DNA of 64,000 nt from Tetraselmis striata (GCA_006384855.1 VCJN01001132.1:124001-188000), one strand, 5' to 3'. Positions 31,550 through 43,939 are shown, counted from the first letter of the stretch. The notes: a model not told the origin generated them from the letters alone. Numbers and translations are program-made.

Positions 31550-32738
31550 TACGTGCTAGTTGCAAAATTCAAGAAATCCATACAGAAATCCAGAAGGAAA
31601 TCCAGCTACGGGCCACAAGAGGCGGGACGAACCGCCATGACAGCCACCGACTAGGCATCGCCACCTACCAGCCGCCGCTCCACGCAGTAGGGACGCTCTC
31701 CCCAGCACCCAATCCCGGGGCACACCAATAGCGGCACTAGGCCGAATGTGATGTGAAGGCGCCGACATGAAAGGGGCTTCGAAGTAGAGGTCTTGCAGCA
31801 AGGAGCGGAAGTGGGGGGGGGGGGGGGGGGGGGTCCAACCCAGAACGGGGCGCCACGGGCGTGCAACAGACGCATGCCACCCCACGCCAAATCCGCCGCC
31901 AGCTCTGTCGCGTCCCCTTCCGCCAAACGCATAACGCCTTCCCAGCACAACATCCCAGGCCACGCCAATAGCGGCACTACGCTGAATGTGATGTGGAGGC
32001 GCCGACAGGACAGGAAGGGAGAGGGTGCTCAAAGAACAACGAACGGGGACTTGACCGGACCAGCAACGACGTAAGGCGCCGGTGTCCAGCACACGTTGTT
32101 CCGCCCAGCGCCAGATCCGCCGCCAGCTCTGTCGCGTCCCCTACGTACTCCCCTTCCGCCGAACGTAGAACTCCCTTCCCAGCACAACATCCCGGACCAC
32201 GCCAATAGCGGCACTAGGCTGAATGTGATGTGGAGGCGCCGACAGGACAGGAAGGGAGAGGGTGCTCAAAGAACAACGAACGGGGACTTGACCGGACCAG
32301 CAACGACGAAAGACGGCGGTGTCCAGCACACGTTGTTACGCCCAACGCCAGATCCGCCGCCAGCTCGGTCGCGTCCCCTACTCCCCTTCCGCCGAACGTA
32401 GAACTCCCTTCCCAGCAGAACATCCCGGGCCACGCCAATAGCGGCACTAGGCTGAATGTGATGTGGAGGCGCCGACAGGACATGAAGGGAGAGGGTGCTC
32501 AAAGAACAGCGAACGGGGACTTGACCGGACCGGCAACGACGTGAGACGACGGTGTCCAGCGCACACTGATCCTCCGCGGCAGTGGCAGCACGGGCGGGGC
32601 CAAGGCTACCAAGGCGCCACCCGTGCACGATCCCCGCCTCCATCCCCAGCCGGGGGTGGAGGCGGAGGAAGGGCCTGCGATTCCAAGGGCCGAGGACGGT
32701 CGTCGGGCCCGCCCAGGCGATGGGTGGGTGGGTGATAC
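31550..32738 (-). mobile_element. Non-coding 1.19 kb retroelement-like insertion built of ~235 bp internal repeats, copy 1
   Basis: Bounded by a perfect 17 bp direct repeat, AGTGCGAATAGTGATTA, at 31533-31549 and 32739-32755. Inside, a unit of about 235 bp recurs (anchor AGGAAGGGAGAGGGTGCTC near 32012, 32249 and 32484; a more diverged unit nearer 31720-31990). The left end carries GAAATCCATACAGAAATCC; the right end a GGGTGGGTGGGTGATAC tail. The same element in the opposite orientation occupies 44039-45161. No terminal inverted repeats and no polymerase or transposase reading frame are seen, so it would have to move by borrowed machinery. Variable-length target duplications and differing ends at the side opposite the AAATTC terminus fit target-primed reverse transcription; this is inference. 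I orient it with the AAATTC end as 3'. Confidence 0.85.
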
Positions 32739-34878
32739 AGTGCGAATAGTGATTAGTGTCCGGTTGATACAGTCAAATATAACGTCATTTGATCAAAACT
32801 CAGAGCCCACGTGACCACCCGTCTCGCCAACCCATCCCGCCCCAGCGATGCCAATCACACACCGGCCGGCACCATCACGCGCATACCGCGGTAGCAGCGC
32901 GCTAACGTACTAGGCATATGGTGGCGTTCAAATGCCTCGTCTTGTGTGTCGCGGGCAGGGATGAGGTTGGCGGCGGGATGATGAGGGAGGAGCGCGAGCG
33001 GTCACATGCTAATACTACGCACGTTCCCCGTGCCACGTAGCCAAAAAGCGTTGCCAGCTACACATATCGGATTTGAGACCCGGTTACGGTCTTCAGAAAC
33101 GAGTGCCTACGCGAACCGGTGTGTGTGCTCTGAACGTACCACAGCGACTACCCGTACGAGTACCCGTACTTCTTGCGTGTGTTAAGGACAGCGTAAGTTA
33201 TCAGGCCATTCCGATCTATCTATAGATCCCTGTTGGTTTATGTCAGCTCCCCCGCCCTCTGTCTTGAGCTCCCCCTCCACCCCCCTCGTTGGTATTACTT
33301 TTCTAGTACTTCATGTACCATGAACCTCCGTGTAATTAATTGATGTGACGTGTGGCAGTATGCACTAACTTCCAACCACAATGTGATCCACGCACCACAC
33401 CTCTTCCCGACGACCGCCTATGGCAAGCAAGCAGAGGGGGTGGGAGAAAGTTGAGAGAAAAAATAGCCTTAGGTAGTGACCGGCCGAGACTGCACTTGGG
33501 TGCCGGGTGCTATGGGCGGCTATTGGGGGTTGGGTAAATACTGGTTTCGGAGCAAGTATGACGAATCAACGAGCTAACGAGTGGCACTTGCTGCCATCGT
33601 CATGCTGCCGGTAAGCTATCCGCTCGCCAACCGGCCGCATACATAATTGCCTACTACAATAACTCTCGTGAGCATCCCCTTACCCCCCTCTTGGCGATGC
33701 TTGACAACGACGCTTGGCAATAACACCGCTTGGCGATGGGGTTATGAAGCAACATGGGCGAAGGAGTGTGTTGGGGCTCTGTGAGATGGTTAGCCGGGTG
33801 ATATGTTTCGCGTCTTGATGAGGACGGCGCGGAAGCGGGCCGGGGGGGGGGGGGGGGGGCGGGGAAGGGGGGTAGCATGCGGCGAGGCGGCGGCATGCGC
33901 GCGCTCCCCGTGCTGTACCGTGAGACCTACGGCGTCAAGTGAGTTCGAAACATTGGTAAAGTAGCGATTACTGACCTTCCACATTTTCCGCATACCCCCC
34001 ATGCGTTTCCTGGTGAAATCTGACCTAAACCAGGTATTTAGATTGGAATGATATGGCCTTGACAAGAAAACTCGTTTACCATATTATTAATACGAGTACC
34101 ACGATAATACTACTACAAGTGCTACGCTTTACTGATTGAAAATAGTTTGTGAGGTTTCCTCGTTTCCTAACCGCTTTCTAGTTGCATGTGCTGCTATAGC
34201 GGCACGGGTTACTAGTTTACCCGTCGCCGCGCCCCTTCATGAGCAAACATAAAAGCAACCGTGACAAATGTATGATTATAACATTTCCTAGTTTCGTAAT
34301 GTTTCGCACAACGACAAACTGTCCCGTAAAATGTTGTGGGCAAGGTCACATGTCGTTTAAAGACAATATCGGCTCACCATCCGCGTGTGATATTTTCGTC
34401 CGTACGTCCGTGCGGTACCATGCCACGTGGAGAAGAACCCGTCGCCGAGCCGACTCTTGAGTTGCTTCAATCATACATGCATGCCCAATCTACATTGTTA
34501 TATTGTTGGAGCTCACTTCGCCGCTCGCTCAATTGACGGGTCATGGGCGCGGTGTCAATGGAGACGGGGCACATGCCGCTGAATTTCTGGCAGCGTGGCG
34601 CATGGCAGCCGACAGGCAGCGGGGGAGCTGCAGTGCGCCCCGCCGGCTCGCTAGAGCCAACCTAGAGCGACCGTGTCGGTTCGAATTCCGCGAGTGACGA
34701 GGACGACTACCTCGTGGTGCCATAGCTACTGCGGAGAGCCAAGCATGGTTACGTTCGACCGGTCAGTTGGGTGCCCTTGTTATATTGGTTCCGTTGCGTA
34801 CCGACATGACGAACGACTACCTCAAGCATGATGACCGGCGTCTGCCGGCCCATGAGGAGTAAATTTTGGATGACATGG

Positions 34879-35335
34879 CGCCCTCCGCCTTGGCAGCGGC
34901 CCACCAGGAGCGGCGGATCATATATATGGGTGCGGCAAGCCGGACGGCTCCCCCCACACCTCCACGTTCACCTATGGTGAACGCTCGTAACCACTAAGAT
35001 TCGTGCCCGGCTGGGTGCGACAGGGGCTGAGCGGGGTGGCCGGTTGTTGCGGGTCCTCGGATCCTGCGACGACCAAGGAGCCCTACGGGGGGTTTTTCAA
35101 ATAATAGTATTCGCAGTCCCGGTAGCGCTTGCTGGCGCCACCGGGCAGCTACCATGTCCGGGGGGCTGATAAAAACGGTGAATGTACGACCTCGGCTTTG
35201 CGTCGGCCTCTCCGAGATCCGCCTACGGGTGGGGAGGGGGTGTATACGACTCGGAGGGGACAACCTACTCGCGGAGTCACGCGACTATTTGAAATAAATC
35301 TTGTTTTCGTACTTCGGTGGACTGGCCCGGTAAGG
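34879..35335 (+). repeat. Dispersed ~430-450 bp repeat, copy I
   Basis: Aligns by eye with 37129-37555. Shared blocks include GGCTGAGCGGGGTGGCCGGTTG, GACGACCAAGGAGCCCTACG, TCAAATAATA, CTCCGAGATCCGCCTACG and ACTCGGAGGGG. No recognised coding content. Just upstream (34807-34861) a short frame reads TNDYLKHDDRRLPAHEE then stop, so the repeat may be the 3' untranslated part of a larger element. Confidence 0.7.
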
Positions 35336-37128
35336 GGGCCCGTAACAATACTCAGCACAGCCTTGCACGGTGGCGGCTGTCATAAATCCAACCGTGCACG
35401 GGGCACAGGAAGCCGCCCTCGGGCGGTGACCTCGGCCAAGAGCGTGGGCGGGTGGCTGCCGCGTGTCGGGCGATCCGGCATTGGTGTGTTGTACACGATC
35501 AACGAGCATTGCATACGGCCAGCGATGCAGGGGGTATTTTCCTCACCTTCACCAACTACGAGGACGTCCATCCGGGGACACCGGTGGCAGCAATTCATGG
35601 CGGGCGCTGATCTCAGCAGCGCGATGGCCTAGCGGCCTCGTTGCTTGGCCGTGGCCGGTGGAGCGCAGCGCTAGAGCAGTCTGCGACTTCCGGGGGAGAA
35701 TAACGGCGGGGACACGCTTATATACGGGCTGCCGTCGCATGCTCGCATTCCCCCGTGGGGCGCTGTCACCAGCTCAATGGGCGGCCCATGGGATGAGTTC
35801 CTTTAGAGGTCCCGCTTATGTGTGCTTGGGCGGGTCTCTGATCTCGGGTATGTCTCCTTGCGCCTCGCTCAGGGCTATGGCCAGGGTATAAAACCCTAAC
35901 CAATCTGGTGCCCTGCCTGTGGTCTCAACCGGGTCTGGAATCCTAGCTAAAACCCTATCATCACGTTAGGTCTTGGCTGTCTTGTTCTTCATGCGCCCGC
36001 GAATATGACAGATGTTGCGGCAGGGCGGTCACGTGATCACGGGTTTCTACTGCCGGCGGGGTAGCGAGTACAAGCTGGCGCCCTTATTTTACGAACGCAA
36101 ACCCCCGTATGACTCACCTGTATTGTACCGTACCAGCGTTGCAAAATTCAGTACATGTACAACACATCCACGTGGCCTACATATTAGGCCCCGCCGCACG
36201 CGCTTTAAATAAGGCGGACCCCAGGGGGGTTGGTTAGGGACGGGTCCTTCCTTGATATTGGGTAACGATAGCTTGTCAAGATAAAAACTTATGTTGTCAC
36301 AAACTTCAAATTTAAAAGTGTTGCATGACATGTTTTGGGGCTAACACCGCCGTTCTCTTCGTGGCTCTCAACGAGTTGATGCCCTACGTTTCGGCTGCGA
36401 ACCCATGCTCGGAAAAGTCGGAATCCTCGCCCCTTACCTCGCGCGTGCTCGCAACCACGCTGAGGCCATTGACAAGGCGTTCCGTTTCGTATGGCTTTCC
36501 TTTAGAGGATGAACGATATCAAGCGCGTGCACGGGGACCATGGCGGGGTGTTGGGCGTGCTGCGGGCTCAGCATTTCTAGCCCGCAGAGGAGCGTTTGGG
36601 CTCGGCGGTCTTCGGCAACCTGATGTGTGACTACGAGCGCCGGGTTTTCGAAGCCACAGTCGCCAGCAGCGCCAAGGCCACCGCCACTGCCCGCGTGCAT
36701 GCGACGCTCGGATGTCGCGGATGTGGGCTTGGGCACGATGGCCGTCATGGGCGCGGCCGCGAAGGTGAGCATGAGTGACGGTATGGGGCGGCCGCCTTAC
36801 GTCGGAGCTGTAGGCGATTTGCGACGTCATCTTTCTGTGACCGCCGCACGGCGAACCCTGGCAGCTCAACGACGGGATGAGCGCCCCGTATCCGGACCGG
36901 ACCCCCCAATCCGCTTACATATATCATTTAGACCTTCCTCGGTGCAGCGCTTCTTACCACAACAGCCGAGTGCGGCTCGTCAACCATCCGCACATATGCA
37001 CTTGACGGTTAAACAACTCGTCTCCCGCATCATTTCTTCACTGCGTCCGTCGGTTGATACTCTACATATTCAACTAGTCGTTCGCAACGAACTTCATTCG
37101 CGCGTGTAAGTTACGCGTGAGACGGGCG

Positions 37129-37555
37129 CCCACCGCCGGGCAGCGGCCCGCCAAGGGCGGAGGATCCTCGGTGCGGCAGGCCGGACGGCGCCATCCCCGC
37201 CTCCACGTGGTGGACGCTGGTAACCCCTAAAACCCGTGCCGGGCTCGGTGCGGCAGGGGGCTGAGCGGGGTGGCCGGTTGTGGCGGGTCCTCGGATCCCG
37301 TGACGACCAAGGAGCCCTACGGGGGGCTTTTCAAATAATACTCGTAGTCCCGTTCTCGCCTACTAACGCCGCCAGCAGGCAGCAACCATGTACGGGGGGC
37401 TGCTAAAAACAACTCGTATACGACCTCGACCTCGCGTCGGTCGCTCCGAGATCCGCCTACGCGTGAGGAAGGGGGTGTACGACTCGGAGGGGGCAGCCTA
37501 CTCGTGAGGGATGTTTGAAATATCGTGCTCTCGTACCTCGGTACGTCCCGCGAAC
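37129..37555 (+). repeat. Dispersed ~430-450 bp repeat, copy II
   Basis: Second member of the family at 34879-35335, same orientation, diverged by substitutions and small indels. It also directly follows the end of an open frame (stop near 37110). No terminal repeats or target duplication were found. Confidence 0.7.
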
Positions 37556-39703
37556 GACTTGCAGAAGATTTGGCGTACGCCCCCCCCCTCCCACGACCCG
37601 TGTGTGTTCCACCTGTGAATGACTCGAGTCCTGACCTAGAACAGCGGAGTGTTCGTCACGCGGCGACATGCGGCCGACCCGTTCGGATTACCCGGGAAAC
37701 CCTGAGCCGTCCCGTGAGAACGGGCGAGGGCGGCGAGCGCAAGGACACGGGAGCTTGGCACTTAAAGGCGAGGCATGCGTTTGGGGGCGGATGGGCCGGG
37801 CATGGCAACGACTCAGGGGCTAGGAGATATGACCCGGATTGCCCTGAGGGAGTCGCAACGATGCAGCAGCATGAGTCGGGTAGCGGCCAGCTCTGTATGA
37901 CCGTGGACGTGCGGCTACAGCGACGCGAGGCGCGTTGCGGAGGCGAACGGCGCACGGGCGAGCACGACCGGCATGCCGACCATGGAGCGATGACACGCTG
38001 ATGGCAGGGGGGGGGGGGGGGGGGGTTGAGGGCGGGGGGTGCCCGCCTTTCCCCTTGCAGCCCCCCTCAGGGAACCTACCGCAAGAGCTCAGGCGGTCGT
38101 GATGGACGAGGTAGCATCGGCGGACTGCGGCCGAGGCCGGTGGACCGCGCACAGCCGGCGCGGCGGGGCGATCAGCGCCGCGACCTGCGGGATACTTTCA
38201 TCGATGGAGCCAAGACGCAGCACGGCGACCGAAAATAGTGCGCGGTGACGGTGCATTACCGATGTATACAGAAAAAACTTGTCGGGGGCGGGGCGATAAT
38301 TGCATTCGTGATCCCCGGTCTGCCAGTTCAGGGTAGTCGCTCGTACTTGAGGCTGCCCGCAGTTATCCGGAAAATAATACAACTATTGATCACGTGATGG
38401 AAGGAGGCGGGGTTAGGAAACGAGAAAGGATGGCCGGGAACTTGAGCTGTAATTGCACTACATGTGTTCCCTACTATGGTTAGAGATGGCATGCCGCTAT
38501 AAGAACAACTCAATCTGAGCGGTGGAGAGCAGCAAGCTAGCACGTTGTAATCAATTTATATTCATTTCATTTCATTTCGTAAGAAAGAGTTGGCGGGACG
38601 GTACGGGTACCAGGTACTGCATGGCCTAGTAGCTGGCACATATATATCGCCGGCGGCTACTGGGCCAAGCGGACCCCCATATTGAATAAGCTATTCGAAT
38701 CACGCGTACTAGTCGCTATACCCTCGTTGTCTATCCGTTCGGTAGAGCGGTGCACTAGCCTCCCAGCATGTCTCGTAATTGCACTGTAATGGCCCGTAAT
38801 CGCGATTTTCCCACGGAATGGGCTTGTAATCGCCGTACATACCGTGTAATCGCCACTTTTCTGCTAGGCTCGGTAGTCGCAATGAAGTCTCCGGCGGGCG
38901 CCCGCCTTCCGTATTTTCTAGCAGTACCATGTCGTGCCGTCCCCACAGTACATTGGGCCCACATCGCGCCTCGCGTGGTTACCCGTAATCTTTGAGACTT
39001 CCGCCATGCTGTACTTTAACGCCTCACAATAATAAGCTCCGTGACGACTCGCAACGGCCAACGCCCAACGGCATCGTAGGGCTCAAACCGGCTGATTTAT
39101 TACAAGTGCGGGCGGGGAGTTAACCATCGCAGCGGCGCCAGTGAGTATCTCCTACCCACCCCCACACGCTGCGAGCCGCCGGCGCCAAGTACTGGTGTGC
39201 CATCGGGCGTCGCAACTCCAAGCGCCGTATTCCTGAGGGGAAGGAGGGCTGGACGCCTGCCCACAACTAACCGTAGTGTACCGGTATCGGCACATTAGTA
39301 GCCCTCGCCGCATGCCGCATAACTGTATGCTTACGCGACGCTCCGGAACAGTCAGTTGGCCATCACCACCCAGCCCAAGCCCGCCGCTCGTGCGTGGGGC
39401 GACCATACACGGTTCGGTCACTCAAGGCCCGGCACAACGTCTCGAGGACACAAAAGCATGTCGCCACGCACGGTGGTTTTTGCCATCATCAAGGCGGAGC
39501 ACGGCCAAACTTGTCAGGTGAGCGCGGGCGAGTCACAATGCGCACTCGACTTTCTGCCTAACCGCGATCCTCCTCCCCTCGCTGTTTAAGGGATCCCTGG
39601 ACCAGATCCGGCATTCGCCCTAGTCAAACTTCATAACCCGGCAGTATAGAACCACATAAAAGTTTCTGCAGGTCAGAATATGTGTAGACCCCCTATGTGA
39701 TCT

Positions 39704-40078
39704 ATGGTGTGTGCATATACGTTGCTGTGTGCAGGTGCATTATGTCTCGTTCTTGGCGATGCGTGCGCTGCGCCGCTGAGCGACTTAACGACCTACCCCC
39801 CGCGCACGGCCGATGCGCACGGCCTGCGACACCCCCCTAAGTGTCCGGACCGTTTTGAGCGACGAGCGGGCGTGCAGAGCGGGGCTTGCCTACGTGATTC
39901 ACCGGAAGTTGAGGGCGCCGAGGGCGTTGTGAGTGACGCGCGCGTTGGACGGTTCCCAATCGTGCTCTACTCCTTCCACCAGACCTTCGCAAAGGACTCC
40001 AGGTGGAAGCATTTCCCTACACAGAAGATCCGAGGAAATAGGCGCACTGCCTTTTGGACTGAGGATTTTCAGCCGTAG
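39704..40078 (+). CDS. Hypothetical small secreted protein (124 codons)
   Basis: A single uninterrupted frame starts at ATG 39704 with a good signal-peptide-like segment (YTLLCAGALCLVLGDACAAP, cleavage plausible after the Ala-Ala) and ends with a basic/aromatic segment (FPIVLYSFHQTFAKDSRWKH). I recognise no domain. The region is repeat-rich and no neighbouring exons were found, so this may be chance or a relic. The stop overlaps the start of a 42 bp-period tandem repeat. Confidence 0.25.
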   Translation: MVCAYTLLCAGALCLVLGDACAAPLSDLTTYPPRTADAHGLRHPPKCPDRFERRAGVQSGACLRDSPEVEGAEGVVSDARVGRFPIVLYSFHQTFAKDSRWKHFPTQKIRGNRRTAFWTEDFQP

Positions 40079-40144
40079 AGGACATGTGCCAGTTCCAAAG
40101 GTGATGACATGTGCCAGTAGAGGACATGTGCCAGTTCCAAAGGT
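40076..40144. repeat. Short tandem repeat, 27 bp block at 42 bp period
   Basis: The block TAGAGGACATGTGCCAGTTC followed by CAAAGGT occurs at 40076-40102 and again at 40118-40144, with a partial GACATGTGCCAG copy between them. Confidence 0.85.
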
Positions 40145-41879
40145 GGAATATGAAATGCTTCCCTACGGGTATCCCTCTCCAGCCAGCGAAGTCAATCATT
40201 GTTGAGCGGCGACTGGGTGGTGTGGGTGAGCATGTTGCGATGTGGGTTAGGCAGGAAGTTATCGTTATGCTCAGTGTTGTCTCTCTGTCTGAAGTACGAG
40301 GTGCAAATATAGAGCTTCCGACTTCTTGCCCTGCTGTGGACGACAAGTCGCGCTGGCGTGAAATTCATTTGCTTTACCTATGATCGCTCGGTCTCTGGGA
40401 CTGCATCGCTACAATGTTGTGTGCGGTACTATGCATCGGGCAGTATGGAATGGGGTCATGTTTGAATTACATGGATGTGCTGCAAACTTGTATTGACTAA
40501 ATATCTAGCTGTCTGGTTGCTTACGCCGGTGCGTCCTGTGCTATGCTGCCGAATCTGTGCCAGCCCGACCCCAGCACGGCCTTGGCGTGAATGTGCTGCA
40601 GTGTCGGCCTGACCCGTGACGATCCACCTCCTGCTCCGTCGTCCTTTTTGTGCTTGTTACAGCAACGCCTCGCTGCATTCTTGACTGCGATGTGACTGTG
40701 CTACACCCCCCGGCAGTGATAGTCGCTGATGCAGCCGTGCTCCCGGATCCAAGCCGCAGCAGCACAGAGAACTGCTTGCCGCGCAGCTGAATGCCACCCC
40801 TCTGCTGCTTTCACGCCTAGATCACGCCTCCCGCCTCCTTGGCAATAAAGTCCGTGTAGCCGTCTCCAGCTTCACACATGCCAAACATAGATAGTAAGTG
40901 ATGTTGAATTGATGCCCGCAAAATTTCAAACCACAATCTGCATTACATGCAGTTATCGCACCTTCATACAAGCACACTTTACTGCAATTATTGGGGCTAT
41001 TTATGGACCAGCCATCCATCCCTTTCCCATGTGCATTCCTGCGCTCTGTGATTGCCTTGATCACGACCATCACGGTGATCTTCACCTCCCCCTACCTTCT
41101 TGTAGATCATAGTGGCATCTGCCAAGACTTGCAGTCTGATGACAAAGTCGCCGGGCAGCTCTGCCAGCGGGACCTGCTCAAGCCCTCTCCTGAGCGCCGA
41201 CTAACAGTGACCACTACGGACAGCCCGTCCCCTGACTCCTCGATCCCAATCTGCATGCATCTGCTCATTTCATGCTCCCTGACGGGTTTCCTTTGCATGC
41301 CACACAGTATGGGAGTCGTGTATGCCCCCCGGGCTCTGCATATCATGACATCACATATAAATATCGTATCTGAGCATGCTATGATAGACATTCTATATAT
41401 ATTACTGCATACATGCATGTGACTGGCACAGCAGCGGGACACACCTTCTAGTCCCTTCTCGTACGAAGTAGCATGCGTGATTCTTGATATGTGAGACTGC
41501 ATGTTAGCGCTGCCCGTGGCTCCGGAGTAAGTCGCCTTTCGCCTTGGTGCACCGTGTGCCAACCGGCCTCTTGCGCGGCACTATAAGCCGTTTGGCAGCC
41601 CTGTCGTATTGGGATAGGGATTCGCTTGCCTCATTACTGTTTATTGGGCTTGTGCAGACGCGTACCGTCGAATTACAAGCTCATTACGGGACCCTTCCCC
41701 TTTAAGGGGTAGTTACGAGCGAAGTACGACCCTGGAGCACGTCTGTGTCAAATGAGGACACATGTGTTCTCATTTACACGCTAAATACGGCCGCCATACG
41801 AGATATGGCTTAGGGTTGAACACAATTATGAGGATATTACGCTATGGATACGCAGCAAGCCGAGTACTCGCACTACAAT

Positions 41880-42078
41880 ACTGCTACGATCTGCGCTCTA
41901 TAATACACTACAGTTATATACTATATTATTAAGATAATATATAGTAATATATTATTATACTAGAATGTAGATAAATTATAAAATATTATATTAATTTAAT
42001 ATAGATTATATGTTAATATTGGAACATTATAAGATATAATGCATATAATATAATATAATGATATAATATGTATAATAC
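41880..42078. other. AT-rich block
   Basis: Around 200 bases composed almost only of A and T, built of ATATTA/TATAAT variants, in a window that is otherwise well above 50% GC. No open frame. It ends a few bases before a perfect GC-rich hairpin. Could be low-complexity expansion or organellar-DNA derived; the sequence alone does not decide. Confidence 0.8.
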
Positions 42079-42081
42079 TAA

Positions 42082-42108
42082 GACGACTCGCGCGGAGCGC
42101 GAGTCGTC
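42082..42108. repeat. Perfect 11 bp inverted repeat with 5-base loop
   Basis: GACGACTCGCG, loop CGGAG, then CGCGAGTCGTC. Strong GC-rich hairpin at the edge of the AT-rich block. No T-run follows on either strand, so it does not resemble a bacterial-type terminator. Confidence 0.9.
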
Positions 42109-43439
42109 CATGCGCGGCGCCGGACTTGTTTATTTTAGAAAGCGGCTGCGCCTACCTGACGCACACTCGCCAGACAATACCGTAGCTGCTTGTCCCCCAT
42201 CATCCTCCATAATGGTTCCCAAGTGTCCGATGAGGGTGTCGTCTCGCAGTATTTTACCTCGTTTGTACCCGCTGCGACGCGTGCCACGATCTTGAACCCA
42301 GTACCATACCCCCCCCCCCCCCCCCCAAGGGATCTGACATGGGCACTGACGTTCAGAACGCCTCCGTCGACGGTCCATGCCACACTCCCACGAGCCGGGG
42401 ACTAGAGTCCCCCCTGAAAACTACAGTGAGCCGGCGGGTGGGTGACTTAACCGCGTAGAGGATTAGAATTTCACAGGCGTTGACCGCCCCGTGCTGCGTT
42501 ACTTTTTGATGTTGCTCTGCAACTGAGGACAAGGCAGTGATTCCATCGCTGTCTTTGACGAATGCTGGCCGCGCGACACTCAGATTCCTTAGGCTAGCTC
42601 GAGGTCTGCGAGGTGACCCCGCACTACTGGAAAGCCGCAGGTGAGTCGCGCTTGTTTTCCCACTTGTTCGATTACACAGCCACCGCCGCCGCGACAAGCA
42701 ATCAGCACGCATACCGACTTTCGCATTTGTTGTGTCAGACCCCCGACGTCGACAGTTGACGTCGACGAGGGCAGTAGCCCGGAGCCCCCGGCCGAGAAGG
42801 CCAAGCAGCCCGCCAAGCCGGCGGCTGGAAGGCCGGAGTGGTGCCGGGGCCATGGCGGGCGGCGGTGGGGCGCTCGGGTCGCGGGCCGGCCGCCGGGCCG
42901 CCGTAGCCGCTGCCTCCACCCGCGAGCAGCATGCCGGCCGCCGAGGCGGTCCCGGTCAAAACCGGATGTAAATAATTTATTCCGCCCGCCCACTTCCGCG
43001 CGCCTCGCCGCCCACTGCCGCGCGCCCGCTCACTGGCTGTGCCGTGCGCGCTATCGCGGATTAGGCCACAGCGCGACGAGATTGTCGGGCTTCCAGGGGC
43101 AAATGCAATAGTCCTTTTAGGAAATGATGAGAGTATCGCGTCGTGATGATGAGTGATATGCGCCTGATGTAGATTATTACGAGTACGTCACGGAATGACT
43201 ACAGACAAGTGTCATACTACTGGTACAATTACAGGATAAATACAGGGTATTATAGTGTAATTACGAAGTAGCGCGGGAGCCTAGTGTGGTCTCCTGCTCC
43301 GGAGGTCCCCGGATCGACTTGCGCGGCTCTGCCATTTTAGGGCAATTTGTGTAGGTTGATTGCATGGATGTCGTCTGGATAATGCACGGAAAGTACTTTA
43401 GAAGGATAATGCCTACATTTAAGCAGTACTCACTTACCT

Positions 43440-43685
43440 TGTCCGCTCGGTTGAGCGCTCGTCTCGTACGCGAGAGGTCCGGGTATCGATTCCTGGCCGA
43501 TGTATTTTCGGCAATATCGTCCAGGCGTGTCCTGGGTTTACCCGGTTGATGCATTAGCCCTTCGGGGTTCGAATGAGGCAATGGTCTACGGGCTATGCCA
43601 GACCTACGACTGCACTTGGCGCAAGAGGTCAAGCGCTGAGGCGACATTGGCCGATGTATGTCCCGGGGCGAACTTTGCTTTCTTT
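43440..43685 (+). mobile_element. SINE-like element, copy C, with perfect 13 bp target-site duplication
   Basis: 246 bp, flanked by TACTCACTTACCT at 43427-43439 and 43686-43698. The 5' ~65 bases are tRNA-like: GCTCGGTTGAGCGC as D-arm, a hairpin closing on CTCGTACGCGAG as anticodon arm (loop would read ACG), and CCGGG-TATCGAT-TCCTGG as T-arm, which would also supply an internal RNA polymerase III B box. The body is shared with copies A, B, D and E. The right end is a pyrimidine-rich TTTGCTTTCTTT. Confidence 0.88.
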
Positions 43686-43939
43686 TACTCACTTACCTGG
43701 GTAGCGCTGGGCCGCGGGGCCCGACGAGGTGGCCGGCAATTAATAACCGGCCGGTCTTAAAAACCTACCGCCAAAGTCGAAGGGTCGGACGGCTTGCGGC
43801 GTGCCGGCACAGAATTTCGGTGAGGAAAATGTGCAGCGCAACAGAATTCGCCGCAGTCCATCTCCGTGTCTAGTGGGTAATAAGTGGGCGACCATAGCGG
43901 CTGGCGCCGGAGCTCGCTCCAATTCATGGCAATATCACA

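Larger units (their letters stand above)
32756..43426. other. 10.7 kb repeat-rich region without convincing host genes
   Basis: Mixed-GC DNA with no multi-exon structure that I could assemble. Contents noted separately: a diverged repeat pair (34879-35335 and 37129-37555), a possible small secreted-protein frame (39704-40078), an AT-rich block and hairpin (41880-42108). Many open frames of 60-160 codons were read; none gives a polymerase, integrase, transposase or metabolic domain I can defend. A GC-rich coding-like patch at about 42730-42960 (frames rich in Ala/Pro/Lys/Arg) may be a degraded exon. Confidence 0.5.

Noticed and set aside
32029..32643. Repeated ~60-125 codon frames in the retroelement-like insertions (both strands)
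   Set aside because: They simply reflect the ~235 bp tandem units being open in several frames; different units are open in different frames and no domain is visible.
31115..43000. Reverse transcriptase, integrase or other autonomous-element frames
   Set aside because: I looked for YxDD/FADD, zinc-binding HHCC and DDE-type contexts in the translations of the repeat-rich region and found none that hold up.
42353..43111. GC-rich frames on both strands around 42.35-43.1 kb as a gene
   Set aside because: Neither strand gives a domain or splice-consistent neighbours; possibly a degraded exon, not annotated as a gene.
43440..43510. A genuine tRNA-Arg(ACG) gene
   Set aside because: The cloverleaf is imperfect, no acceptor stem pairs convincingly, and the sequence is the head of a repeated element with target-site duplications; better called SINE-like.
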